Assembly (NCBI GenBank): GCA_024809215.1
Contig: JANUBW010000008.1
Coordinates: forward strand, 372,001 to 436,000
DNA: 64,000 bases
DNA from: Niastella sp. OAS944
GTDB taxonomy: Bacteria > Bacteroidota > Bacteroidia > Chitinophagales > Chitinophagaceae
Reading direction: 5' to 3'
The first letter of the stretch is position 1. Every line of letters begins with the position of its first letter. Below the pieces are notes generated by a model that ran no database searches, had not been told where the DNA came from, and saw nothing but the letters and a program-made list of their open reading frames with translations. A program made the translations under genes and the position numbers. Positions 15,939 to 23,855 of this stretch are shown here, in pieces.

Positions 15939-16343
15939 ATGGCAAAAGCACAACAGCCCAGCGCAAAAGCCGCTGCGAAGAAAAGGATTGTGAAGGTTGA
16001 CGCTTATGGCGACGTTCACATTTCAGCCAGCTTCAACAACATTATCATCAGCATTACCAACAAGAACGGCCAGGTTATTTCCTGGAGCAGTGCCGGTAAA
16101 ATGGGTTTCAAAGGTTCTAAAAAGAACACTCCATATGCAGCCCAAATGGCTTCTGCAGATGCTGCTAAAACTGCATTCGATGCAGGTGTGAAGAAAGTTG
16201 ATGTATATGTAAAAGGCCCTGGTGCTGGTCGCGAAAGTTCAATCCGCGGTCTGGCTCAGAACGGCATCGAAGTAGTAATGATCAAGGACGTAACTCCACT
16301 GCCACACAACGGCTGTCGTCCTCCCAAAAAACGTAGAGTATAG
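15939..16343 (+). CDS. rpsK: 30S ribosomal protein S11
   Basis: The protein has 134 residues. The S11 core reads [20 protein letters not shown], then [20 protein letters not shown] and [18 protein letters not shown] at the end. It forms the platform of the 30S subunit with S6 and S18. The N-terminal Ala/Lys stretch is common in the phylum. It is the third ribosomal gene of the operon. Confidence 0.97.
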   Translation: MAKAQQPSAKAAAKKRIVKVDAYGDVHISASFNNIIISITNKNGQVISWSSAGKMGFKGSKKNTPYAAQMASADAAKTAFDAGVKKVDVYVKGPGAGRESSIRGLAQNGIEVVMIKDVTPLPHNGCRPPKKRRV

Positions 16344-16352
16344 TAATTATCT

Positions 16353-16387
16353 GATTAAGTGATTTGGGTGATCCAAATCACTTAATC
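16353..16387 (+). repeat. Perfect hairpin between rpsK and rpsD
   Basis: A 15-bp perfect stem (GATTAAGTGATTTGG and its complement) closes a GTGAT loop. There is no T-run, and the operon continues 87 bp later, so attenuation or mRNA stabilisation is more likely than full termination. Confidence 0.82.
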
Positions 16388-16473
16388 TCTTATATATCAA
16401 AAGGATACGCGATTGATTTTTAAGATTTTTAGGATCGTGTATCGTCACCAAAAAATCTAATTATAATAACAAC

Positions 16474-17079
16474 ATGGCACGTTACACTGGTCCAAAAACA
16501 AGAATCTGCCGTATTTTCGGCGAGCCTATCTTAGGCAATGGTAAATATCTGTCAAAGAACAGCAACCCTCCTGGTCAGCATGGTCCTTCTAAAAAGCGTA
16601 AAGCTCCGGGTGAGTATGCATTGCAGTTAAAAGAAAAGCAAAAAGCTAAATATACTTACGGCGTTCTTGAAAAACAATTCCGCAAAACCTTTGAAGAAGC
16701 TGCACGTATTAAAGGTGTTACTGGTGAAAACCTGATCAAATTGCTGGAAGCCCGTTTAGATAACGCTGTTTACCGCCTGGGTCTTTCTCCTTCACGTCCT
16801 GGTGCCCGTCAGTTGGTTTCTCACAAACACATTACCGTTAACGGTTTTGTTGTGAACATTCCTTCTTACCAACTGCAACCTGGTGATATCATCGGTATCA
16901 AAGAAAAGGACAAAGGAAATACCGCTATTACCAGCGTATTCCGTGGTAAAAATGCTAAGTTCAGCTGGCTCGACTGGAACGAAACTGAGATGAGCGGTAC
17001 TTTCGTTGCTTATCCAGAGCGTGAAAGCGTTCCTGAGAACATTAAGGAGCAATTGATTGTTGAGTTGTATAGCAAGTAA
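16474..17079 (+). CDS. rpsD: 30S ribosomal protein S4
   Basis: The protein has 201 residues. The N-terminal part ([20 protein letters not shown]) and the S4 RNA-binding domain ([20 protein letters not shown], then [18 protein letters not shown]) are clear. S4 is a primary 16S rRNA binder and, in many bacteria, the translational repressor of the alpha operon. Whether that regulation applies here cannot be seen. Confidence 0.97.
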   Translation: MARYTGPKTRICRIFGEPILGNGKYLSKNSNPPGQHGPSKKRKAPGEYALQLKEKQKAKYTYGVLEKQFRKTFEEAARIKGVTGENLIKLLEARLDNAVYRLGLSPSRPGARQLVSHKHITVNGFVVNIPSYQLQPGDIIGIKEKDKGNTAITSVFRGKNAKFSWLDWNETEMSGTFVAYPERESVPENIKEQLIVELYSK

Positions 17080-17154
17080 TCCTAAGTGAGCCTTGCTCAC
17101 AACCCAAGTCACAGCTACCTTTTTTAAAGACGTAAAAAATCGAAATTTTAAAAT

Positions 17155-18156
17155 ATGGCCATTTTAAATTTCCAGAAACCTGACAAAATCGTATTACAAA
17201 AAGCAACGGAATTTGAAGCTCAGTTTGAGTTTCGCCCGTTAGAACCTGGTTACGGCGTAACCATTGGTAATGCTTTGCGCAGAGTATTGTTGAGTTCATT
17301 GGAAGGGTTTGCAATAGTAGGTATTCGCATTGAAGGCGTAGACCATGAGTTTGCTACCATCAAAGGAATCACCGAAGATGTGCTGGAGATCATTCTGAAC
17401 CTGAAACAGGTTCGGTTCAAAAAGAAGGTAGATCATGAAGTGAGCCAGGAAAAGATCACGTTGAGCATTAAAAATAAATCAGAGTTCACAGCCGGTATGA
17501 TCGGAGAAGCTACTCAAAACTTCGACATCATGAACCCCGATCTGTTGATCTGTATTTTGGATTCATCAGCCAAGCTTGACATCGAGCTGACCGTTTCAAA
17601 AGGTCGCGGTTATGTTCCTGCTGAAGATAACAAAGTGAAAGATGCGCCATTCGGCTACATCCCAACTGATGCTATCTTCACACCCATCAAGAACGTAAAG
17701 TACGCTATTGAAAACACCCGTGTTGAACAGCGCACTGACTACGAAAAACTGATCATGGATGTTTCTACAGATGGTACCATTCACCCTGAAGAAGCGGTGA
17801 AACAAGCCAGCCGCATCCTGATTCAGCACCTGATGATCATCACCGACGAAAACATCACTTTCGATAACAAAGAAGATAAGAAAGAAGATGTGGTTGATGA
17901 GCAAATGCTGCAACTGCGCAAAATACTGAAAACCCCGCTCGAAGACCTCGATCTGTCTGTGCGCGCTTTCAACTGTTTGAAAGCTGCCAAGATCAACAGC
18001 TTGAGCGAACTGGTTCAGTACGAGCAGGAAGACCTTATGAAGTTCAGAAACTTCGGACAAAAATCACTTGCTGAAATTGAGCAGGTGCTGGCTGAAAGAG
18101 GTTTGCACTTCGGTATGGACCTTTCTAAATTAGGTTTAGATAAAGAAGAACTTTAG
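17155..18156 (+). CDS. rpoA: DNA-directed RNA polymerase subunit alpha
   Basis: The protein has 333 residues. The N-terminal assembly domain covers about residues 1-230 (LEPGYGVTIGNALRRVLLSS). A flexible charged linker (NKEDKKEDVVDEQ) follows, and then the C-terminal DNA- and activator-binding domain (LEDLDLSVRAFNCLKAAKIN). It is co-directional with rpsD and rplQ. Its stop codon is followed within a few bases by an 8-mer inverted array before rplQ. Confidence 0.98.
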   Translation: MAILNFQKPDKIVLQKATEFEAQFEFRPLEPGYGVTIGNALRRVLLSSLEGFAIVGIRIEGVDHEFATIKGITEDVLEIILNLKQVRFKKKVDHEVSQEKITLSIKNKSEFTAGMIGEATQNFDIMNPDLLICILDSSAKLDIELTVSKGRGYVPAEDNKVKDAPFGYIPTDAIFTPIKNVKYAIENTRVEQRTDYEKLIMDVSTDGTIHPEEAVKQASRILIQHLMIITDENITFDNKEDKKEDVVDEQMLQLRKILKTPLEDLDLSVRAFNCLKAAKINSLSELVQYEQEDLMKFRNFGQKSLAEIEQVLAERGLHFGMDLSKLGLDKEEL

Positions 18157-18157
18157 T

Positions 18158-18223
18158 CAATTAGCTAATACGATAATATGCTAATGTGCCAGCATATTAG
18201 CATATTATCAAATTAGCACATTA
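18158..18223 (+). repeat. 8-mer inverted array, ATTAGC/GCTAAT theme, between rpoA and rplQ
   Basis: GCTAATAC, GATAATAT and GCTAATGT lie on one side and CATATTAG, CATATTAT, CAAATTAG and CACATTAA on the other, almost back to back (spacer GCCAG). It starts two bases after the rpoA stop and lies inside a co-transcribed gene pair. Confidence 0.9.
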
Positions 18224-18273
18224 ATAAAAGGGTTACAATTCCTGACACGGTGTAACCTATAAAACAAATCGTC

Positions 18274-18786
18274 ATGCGTCACGGAGACAAAATCAACAAT
18301 CTGGGCAGAACGGCTTCACACCGGAAGGCGTTACTGAAGAACCTGGCCAGCCAGTTAATTACCCACAAACGTATCACTACTACTTTAGCTAAAGCAAAAG
18401 CGCTGCGCAAGTTCATTGAGCCGCTGATCACTAAAGCTAAAGACAACACCACTCACCAACGTCGTATAGTGTTCAGCTACCTGCAAGATAAGGAAGCTGT
18501 AACCGAACTGTTCGGACCTATTGCTGAGAAAGTAGGTGGTCGTCCTGGTGGTTATACCCGCATCATTAAGCTGGGTATCCGCGTGGGTGATAACGCTGAA
18601 ACTGCAATGATCGAGCTGGTTGATTACAACGAGATTTACGGTAAAGGAAAAGGCGAAGTTAAAGAAGCTGCGAAAAGAACACGTCGTAGCGGAAGCAGCA
18701 AGAAAAAAGCTGATGATACTTCTGCCGCCGCTCCTGCTGAAGAAAAAGCATCGGAAGAAAAGCCAGCTAAAAAAGCAGCAAAGTAA
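18274..18786 (+). CDS. rplQ: 50S ribosomal protein L17 with C-terminal extension
   Basis: The first ~120 residues are ordinary L17 ([40 protein letters not shown]). Residues 121-170 add a Lys/Ala/Glu/Ser-rich tail ([20 protein letters not shown] and onwards). Extensions like this are common in Bacteroidota L17 and are probably disordered. It closes the alpha operon and is followed by a terminator. Confidence 0.97.
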   Translation: MRHGDKINNLGRTASHRKALLKNLASQLITHKRITTTLAKAKALRKFIEPLITKAKDNTTHQRRIVFSYLQDKEAVTELFGPIAEKVGGRPGGYTRIIKLGIRVGDNAETAMIELVDYNEIYGKGKGEVKEAAKRTRRSGSSKKKADDTSAAAPAEEKASEEKPAKKAAK

Positions 18787-18813
18787 GAATGATCAAATTG
18801 ATTTCTATAAAGG

Positions 18814-18844
18814 AGCAAGACTTTTAAAGGTCTTGCTTTTTTTT
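18814..18844 (+). terminator. Intrinsic terminator of the alpha operon
   Basis: AGCAAGACTTT pairs with AAAGGTCTTGCT and is followed by T8. It is a textbook terminator 27 bp after rplQ. Confidence 0.93.
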
Positions 18845-18898
18845 GCCCCTTAATATTCCTGTGAAAAATAAATTGAACTGATTCGCTAATTATTGTGT

Positions 18899-18906
18899 TA
18901 TTTTTG
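18899..18906 (+). promoter_or_regulatory. -7 promoter box of carA
   Basis: TATTTTTG lies 20 bp before the carA start codon and after the alpha-operon terminator. A TTG at 18873-18875 may be the -33 element. Confidence 0.7.
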
Positions 18907-18926
18907 CAAAATTTTTTATTAGAACA

Positions 18927-20036
18927 ATGTCGAATACGCTTCAAAAACCCGCTATATTACTATTGGCCGATGGTACCGTACATTACGGAAAAGCTTTTGG
19001 CAAAATAGGTACTACAGCCGGTGAAATTTGTTTTAACACCGGTATGACCGGCTACCAGGAAGTTTTTACCGATCCCAGCTATTATGGGCAGATCGTTATT
19101 ATGAACACTGTGCACGTTGGTAATTATGGCACCAGAGATACTGATGTTGAGAGTGACGGCGTGAAGATCAAAGGAATGATCGGTCGCAACCTGGAAGAAC
19201 AATACAGCCGTAAACTGGCTAATGAATCGCTCGATCAGTATCTGATCAAAAATAATATCGTTTGTATTGAGGGAGTTGATACCCGTGCACTGGTTGCACA
19301 TGTTCGTACCCAGGGCGCTATGAACTGTATCATTTCTTCTGAAATACTCGATGTTGACCAACTGAAGAAAGAACTGGCAAAAGTGCCCAGCATGGATGGG
19401 CTTGAACTGGCCAGTATAGTGAGCACCGACAAACCTTACACCCTGGGTGATCCTAATTCACCTGTTAGGGTAGCTGTACTCGATTTCGGTACCAAACAGC
19501 ACATTCTGCACTGCATGGTTGAGCGTGGCGCGTATGTAAAAGTATTCCCCGCTAAAACACCTGTAAGCGAGCTGAAGGAATTTGCACCTAATGGTTACTT
19601 TATCTCGAACGGTCCTGGCGACCCTGCAGCTATGGATTATGCCATCGTTACCGTAAAAGAAGTGCTGAAAGAGAAAAAGCCAACCTTTGGTATTTGCCTG
19701 GGTCACCAGCTGATAGCACTGGCCAACGATATTTCTACTTTCAAAATGCACCACGGCCACCGCGGTTTGAACCACCCCGTAAAGAACCTGATAACAGGTA
19801 AATGCGAGGTAACTACCCAAAACCACGGCTTTGGTGTTGACCCTGAAAGTGTGAAAAAGGCCAAACACGTAGAAATTACCCACGTGAACCTGAATGATAA
19901 TTCCATTGAAGGTATCAGGTTGAAAGAGCAGCCTGCTTTCTCGGTTCAATACCACCCCGAAAGCACACCCGGCCCGCACGATAGCCGCTACCTGTTCGAT
20001 GACTTTATCAAAATGATCAAAGATTATATGAACTAA
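18927..20036 (+). CDS. carA: Carbamoyl-phosphate synthase small subunit (glutaminase)
   Basis: The protein has 369 residues. The N-terminal CPSase small-subunit domain (GTTAGEICFNTGMTGYQEVF) precedes a class I glutamine amidotransferase domain with nucleophile Cys in FGICLGHQLIALA and the His/Glu pair in SVQYHPESTPGPHD. It supplies ammonia to CarB for carbamoyl phosphate, the entry to pyrimidine and arginine synthesis. carB is not adjacent in this window. A weak hairpin separates it from aroQ. Confidence 0.96.
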   Translation: MSNTLQKPAILLLADGTVHYGKAFGKIGTTAGEICFNTGMTGYQEVFTDPSYYGQIVIMNTVHVGNYGTRDTDVESDGVKIKGMIGRNLEEQYSRKLANESLDQYLIKNNIVCIEGVDTRALVAHVRTQGAMNCIISSEILDVDQLKKELAKVPSMDGLELASIVSTDKPYTLGDPNSPVRVAVLDFGTKQHILHCMVERGAYVKVFPAKTPVSELKEFAPNGYFISNGPGDPAAMDYAIVTVKEVLKEKKPTFGICLGHQLIALANDISTFKMHHGHRGLNHPVKNLITGKCEVTTQNHGFGVDPESVKKAKHVEITHVNLNDNSIEGIRLKEQPAFSVQYHPESTPGPHDSRYLFDDFIKMIKDYMN

Positions 20037-20044
20037 TAATAGGG

Positions 20045-20080
20045 TGGGTCATTCTAAAAGGGTGACCCATTCTTTCTTAT
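20045..20080 (+). terminator. Weak hairpin terminator after carA
   Basis: TGGGTCA and TGACCCA form the stem and are followed by TTCTTTCTTAT. The T-tract is interrupted, so some read-through into aroQ is plausible. Confidence 0.5.
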
Positions 20081-20087
20081 ACGCACT

Positions 20088-20516
20088 ATGAAAATAGCTA
20101 TCATCAACGGTCCCAACCTCAACCTGCTTGGTAAACGCGAGCCTGGTATTTATGGCAGCATGTCATTCGATGATTACCTGGTAACATTGAAAGATAAATA
20201 CCCAAAGGTTGACATTCATTATTATCAGAGCAACGTAGAAGGTGAACTGATAAATGAACTACAACGGGTTGGTTTCGAGTATGATGGTATTATTATGAAC
20301 CCCGGCGGTTACACCCACACTTCAGTAGCCATTGGCGACGCCATTGCCAGCATACAAACCCCGGTGGTAGAAGTACATATCTCCAATGTACATGCCCGTG
20401 AAGAGTTTCGCAAACTAAGCCATGTATCGGCAAAAGCGGCCGGCAGCATTATTGGGCTGGGGCTAAAGGGGTACGAACTGGCGCTTAAGTACCTACTTGA
20501 GACTAAGTGGTTTTAA
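20088..20516 (+). CDS. aroQ: Type II 3-dehydroquinate dehydratase
   Basis: The protein has 142 residues, usual for the dodecameric type II enzyme, which converts 3-dehydroquinate to 3-dehydroshikimate in the shikimate pathway. Motifs are IINGPNLNLLGKREPGIYG (with the catalytic Tyr, and Arg in KREP), MNPGGYTHTSVAIGDA and VEVHISNVHAREEFR. It lies 51 bp downstream of carA in the same direction and is followed by a 7-mer inverted array. The assignment is secure. Confidence 0.96.
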   Translation: MKIAIINGPNLNLLGKREPGIYGSMSFDDYLVTLKDKYPKVDIHYYQSNVEGELINELQRVGFEYDGIIMNPGGYTHTSVAIGDAIASIQTPVVEVHISNVHAREEFRKLSHVSAKAAGSIIGLGLKGYELALKYLLETKWF

Positions 20517-20569
20517 GGAAGGTAATTACGTATACTACATTCATTATCAAACTAAAAGGCTGAAATTCG

Positions 20570-20662
20570 AAGTAAGATGTAAGAAGTAGGAGGCTCGCGA
20601 TTTTTCGGGCGTCTGTAAAATTTATGCTCTTCTTACTTCATACGTCCTACTTCTTACTACCC
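20570..20662 (+). repeat. 7-mer inverted array, AAGTAAG/CTTACTT theme
   Basis: AAGTAAG, ATGTAAG, AAGTAGG and AGG, then a 37-bp spacer, then TCTTAC, TTCATAC, GTCCTAC, TTCTTAC and TACCC. The reverse half recurs at 45725-45755. Together with AT-rich sequence it fills the 275-bp gap 20517-20791. Confidence 0.9.
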
Positions 20663-20791
20663 ACTAATCGGGGAACAATGATTAAATTTAACAGAATGCC
20701 TCTTTGTATACTTACAATGCAGCTGGCGAGACTGGCGTTATTATTGTGAGGGTCAGGCTGTTTTATTACCATTACAACAAACCTGTATAAG

Positions 20792-21439
20792 ATGCGATCG
20801 ATACTATTTGTGTTCCTGTTGTTTTCCGTAAGCGGTTTTGCGCAATGGAAAGAATATAAACTCACTTCAAACGGTGATACCCTGAACCGCGTTGATAAAA
20901 TTGGCCGTAAATGGGGGCCCTGGAAACTACATTACGATAGTAACCGTGGCGAACCCGGCTATGAAGAAGAAGGCTGGTTCGAAAAGAACCGAAAAGAAGG
21001 GGAGTGGCGTTTATTTAGCCTTATGGGCGACCTGGTAGGTATAGAGTACTATAAATGGGGTTTAAAGGATAGCATTTGCCGTTATTTTACCAGGGATGGT
21101 GCATTAAGGCTTGAACAAAGCTGGCGGGCTATTAACCCCGATAAAGAATATGACACCCTTGAAATAGAAGACCCCGATAAATTCGATACTTACCGGACCG
21201 TGATCGTAAAGAACGAGGGCGCGGCCATCAAACACGGTGTTTGGAAGTATTATGATCCTGAAACAGGCCGGGTAGTTCGCTCAGAACTTTACACGTTAGG
21301 TAAACTTGAACAAGAAGCAAAAGTGCCGGTAACAACTGAAAAAAAGGCGGTAGCTAAACCAAAAGAAGTGGTAGAGTTTGAAAAGAAGAATTCGGGTAAG
21401 AAGAAAGTGAGGTATAGGGATGGGAGCACCGGTGGTTAA
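20792..21439 (+). CDS. Secreted protein with MORN-like repeats
   Basis: The protein has 215 residues with a signal peptide (MRSILFVFLLFSVSGFAQ). Repeats of the type KWGPWKLHYDS, EGWFEKNRKEGEWRLFSL and IKHGVWKYYDPETG resemble MORN/YwqK-like toxin-antitoxin repeats found in many secreted Bacteroidota proteins. The C-terminal 35 residues are Lys-rich and probably disordered. It shares the downstream hairpin with the convergent delta-60 gene. No precise function can be given. Confidence 0.72.
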   Translation: MRSILFVFLLFSVSGFAQWKEYKLTSNGDTLNRVDKIGRKWGPWKLHYDSNRGEPGYEEEGWFEKNRKEGEWRLFSLMGDLVGIEYYKWGLKDSICRYFTRDGALRLEQSWRAINPDKEYDTLEIEDPDKFDTYRTVIVKNEGAAIKHGVWKYYDPETGRVVRSELYTLGKLEQEAKVPVTTEKKAVAKPKEVVEFEKKNSGKKKVRYRDGSTGG

Positions 21440-21442
21440 TGG

Positions 21443-21552
21443 GCTAATATGCTAATGTGATAATGTGCTAATTGAAATACAATTACTGAAAAAGGCCCCT
21501 TTGGGGCCTTTTTCAGTAGCATATTAGCACATTAGCTAATTATCACATTAGT
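21443..21552. repeat. 8-mer inverted array, GCTAATNN/NNATTAGC theme, wrapping a terminator
   Basis: GCTAATAT, GCTAATGT, GATAATGT and GCTAATTG, then the terminator, then AGCATATT, AGCACATT, AGCTAATT and ATCACATT. It exactly fills the space between two convergent stop codons (21439 and 21553). Confidence 0.93.
21484..21518. terminator. Bidirectional terminator
   Basis: A perfect 16-bp stem (core GAAAAAGGCCCC / GGGGCCTTTTTC, loop TTT) serves both convergent genes and is nested at the centre of the 8-mer array. Confidence 0.93.
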
Positions 21553-23493
21553 TTACTGTTTTGTGAACCGGCTAACAGAAGTAGTCTTATTAGCACCAGT
21601 TGCTTTAATAACATATACACCTTTAACCAGATTACTTACGTCGAGCGTTGTGTTCAACGCACTGCCATCGCTGGCAAGATTGCTCCTTCTTATTATCCGG
21701 CCATTCATATCTATGATCTGTAAGCCAATATTACCTTTCATGCCATCGGGTAACTGAACCTGTAAAATGTCTTTTACAACGCTTGGGTTCACCTTCATCT
21801 CTGTAGTTAACTGACCATCGAATTTGACGATAAGCATTTTGCTGTATTTGAAATTACCATCAGCATCCTGCATCAACAGGCGATAGTAGTTGTTGAGGCC
21901 CATGTAAGGCGAAGCATCGGCAAAGGAATACTTTTGTGTTAATGTACTATTGCCGGTAGCAGCTACAGAGCCAATGGCCTTATATGTTTTGCCATCGCTG
22001 CTGCGCTCAATAACAAATTGTTTTACTCCTTCTTCGCTGCTGGTAGTCCATTGCAATACTACTTTGTTGGTTTGCTTTTGTGCATAGAACTGCGATAATA
22101 CCAATGGAAGCGGTGAGCCATCGTTCTCCACCGCCGCCAATAATGTTTCTCTATTAGCGCTAACCGTTGAACCTGTAATGTAAATGCGGTTGTTATATAA
22201 CGTAATGGCATTGCCCAGTTCGTTTCCGCTGGTAATTTCATAAGCGATTATGCCATTTCCGTTACTGCAGCCATCAAAAGTATTATCGAGCGTACCATCG
22301 GAATTGTAACGCACCAGTAAAAAGGCATAAGATGGGGTAGAACCTTCTGAGTCGCCGCCAACTATGATCTTTCCATTGCTTTGCAAAGCTACTGAGCGGG
22401 CGGCGTCGTTGGTATTTGTAGTAGCATGATTATTGACGAGAGCGATACCGGCTGCGGTAAAACTGCTGGCGCGGCCAACAATGGCCCCCGTTGGGTTGAA
22501 GTTGGCATCGAGCGCGCCGCTGGTGGTTAATCGTATAGTAGCCACATCATTGTTTGCAGCAGACACGGCTTTGCTGCTGCCGGTCATAACTATTTTGCCG
22601 TCTGCCTGCAGGGCTAAGGAATAACCTTCGTCTGTAGAGCCGGCGCCGCCATTGGCTAAATCAAGATCTACTATGCCGCCGGCGCCAAAACTACCGGGGC
22701 TGGCATCGAGCGTTCCATCGGTATTATAGCGAACTATTACAAAGTTTGAGCCGGTGACATCATAATTGCTGGTACCGCCAACAACTATTTTTCCATCGGG
22801 TTGTATGGCTACGCTTAAACCCCTGTCATCGGCATTAATATGCGTGGTAACTTTACCGGTACCACCGCCAAATGCGCCAATACCGGTTTCAAGTATGCCA
22901 TTTGATGAATAACGCGCTACCGCAATGTCATTGCTATTGGCGCCCATATTACCATAGCCTGCCAATACAATTTTTCCATCGGCTTGTACAGCAAGGCTTT
23001 GGGCCTGATCATATGAGGAACCAACAGGTGTAAGTACCCAGCCGTTTCCGTTAGGGCCAAAGGTAGTTATGGGATCACCGCTTTCATCCAGTTTCAGCAA
23101 TGCCATGTCGTAGCTCGATGTGGCCCGGCTCCAACTGTTGCCGGCTACCAGTATAGTATTATCGCTCAGGATCTTTATTGCGTATGGAGAGGCATTATCA
23201 CGTGAGTCATATCTTAATTGGGCTATGCCATTGTTACCAAAGTTAAGGTCGAGTGTACCATCAGTTAAATAGCGTACTAATGTAAACCATTCGTCGTTTT
23301 TTTTATAAGCTGCAACTAATACCCGTCCATCGCTATGAACAGCTGTTGCTGTGCCCCAATCATCTTCACCGGAGTTTAGTGAGTTTATAATGTATCCGGT
23401 GGGGTTATTGAACCCATCGTCCAGCGTTCCCACCTGTGCCGATAGATACAGGCATAGGAGTAATAAGGTAAACGTAGAGGTAACCTTCTTCAT
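21553..23493 (-). CDS. Delta-60 repeat protein with type IX secretion sorting domain (paralogue 1)
   Basis: The protein has 646 residues and a signal peptide (MKKVTSTFTLLLLCLYLSAQ). About eight delta-60 repeats (DUF5122; for example ADGKIVLAGYGN, QPDGKIVVGGTSN, LQADGKIVMTGSSK, LQSNGKIIVGGDSE) fill residues 20-420 and should form a beta-propeller. A fibronectin-like stretch follows (KVVLQWTTSSEEGVKQFVIE), and the last ~80 residues are a type A T9SS sorting domain (LQIIDMNGRIIRRS, GVYVIKATG). It is probably exported across the outer membrane and surface-attached or released. It is a paralogue of the protein encoded immediately upstream on this strand. Ligand unknown. Confidence 0.88.
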   Translation of the reverse strand: MKKVTSTFTLLLLCLYLSAQVGTLDDGFNNPTGYIINSLNSGEDDWGTATAVHSDGRVLVAAYKKNDEWFTLVRYLTDGTLDLNFGNNGIAQLRYDSRDNASPYAIKILSDNTILVAGNSWSRATSSYDMALLKLDESGDPITTFGPNGNGWVLTPVGSSYDQAQSLAVQADGKIVLAGYGNMGANSNDIAVARYSSNGILETGIGAFGGGTGKVTTHINADDRGLSVAIQPDGKIVVGGTSNYDVTGSNFVIVRYNTDGTLDASPGSFGAGGIVDLDLANGGAGSTDEGYSLALQADGKIVMTGSSKAVSAANNDVATIRLTTSGALDANFNPTGAIVGRASSFTAAGIALVNNHATTNTNDAARSVALQSNGKIIVGGDSEGSTPSYAFLLVRYNSDGTLDNTFDGCSNGNGIIAYEITSGNELGNAITLYNNRIYITGSTVSANRETLLAAVENDGSPLPLVLSQFYAQKQTNKVVLQWTTSSEEGVKQFVIERSSDGKTYKAIGSVAATGNSTLTQKYSFADASPYMGLNNYYRLLMQDADGNFKYSKMLIVKFDGQLTTEMKVNPSVVKDILQVQLPDGMKGNIGLQIIDMNGRIIRRSNLASDGSALNTTLDVSNLVKGVYVIKATGANKTTSVSRFTKQ

Positions 23494-23787
23494 AAATATA
23501 TGTGCTTTAAAGTTTTCCTGAAATTCAGCGCATAGAAATTGGAGGTACTATTTCAAAGGAAGTTGGGGTGGTACAAAATAAAAAAGGAAGGAGCATCAGA
23601 GCCTGCCAAAAAACGCCTACATCTTATTCCAAGGGTTAATGATATGGTATGGGAATTCAAAGGATGGTGGAGCTATATATAGCTGTCTAAACTTTAATAA
23701 GCCAAAAATAATGTATAAATGTTCAATATGCGAAATGCAAGTTGTTAACATAAGGGTTTACACGGACGGTTGTTTTAATATGAAAAC

Positions 23788-23821
23788 AAAAGGCTTTCTG
23801 TTGTTGAACAGAAAGCCTTTT
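23788..23821 (-). terminator. Hairpin terminator of delta-60 paralogue 2
   Basis: AAAAGGCTTTCTGTT and its complement close a GTTG loop. In the gene's direction it lies just after the stop. The other bases of 23494-23855 form the AT-rich leader of paralogue 1 and show nothing else. Confidence 0.85.
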
Positions 23822-23855
23822 ATTATAAGATGTATACTGTTATATACTAAGCCGG

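Noticed and set aside
19458-19979. 173-codon frame antisense to carA
   Set aside because: It lies entirely within carA on the opposite strand and its composition mirrors codon use of the real gene.
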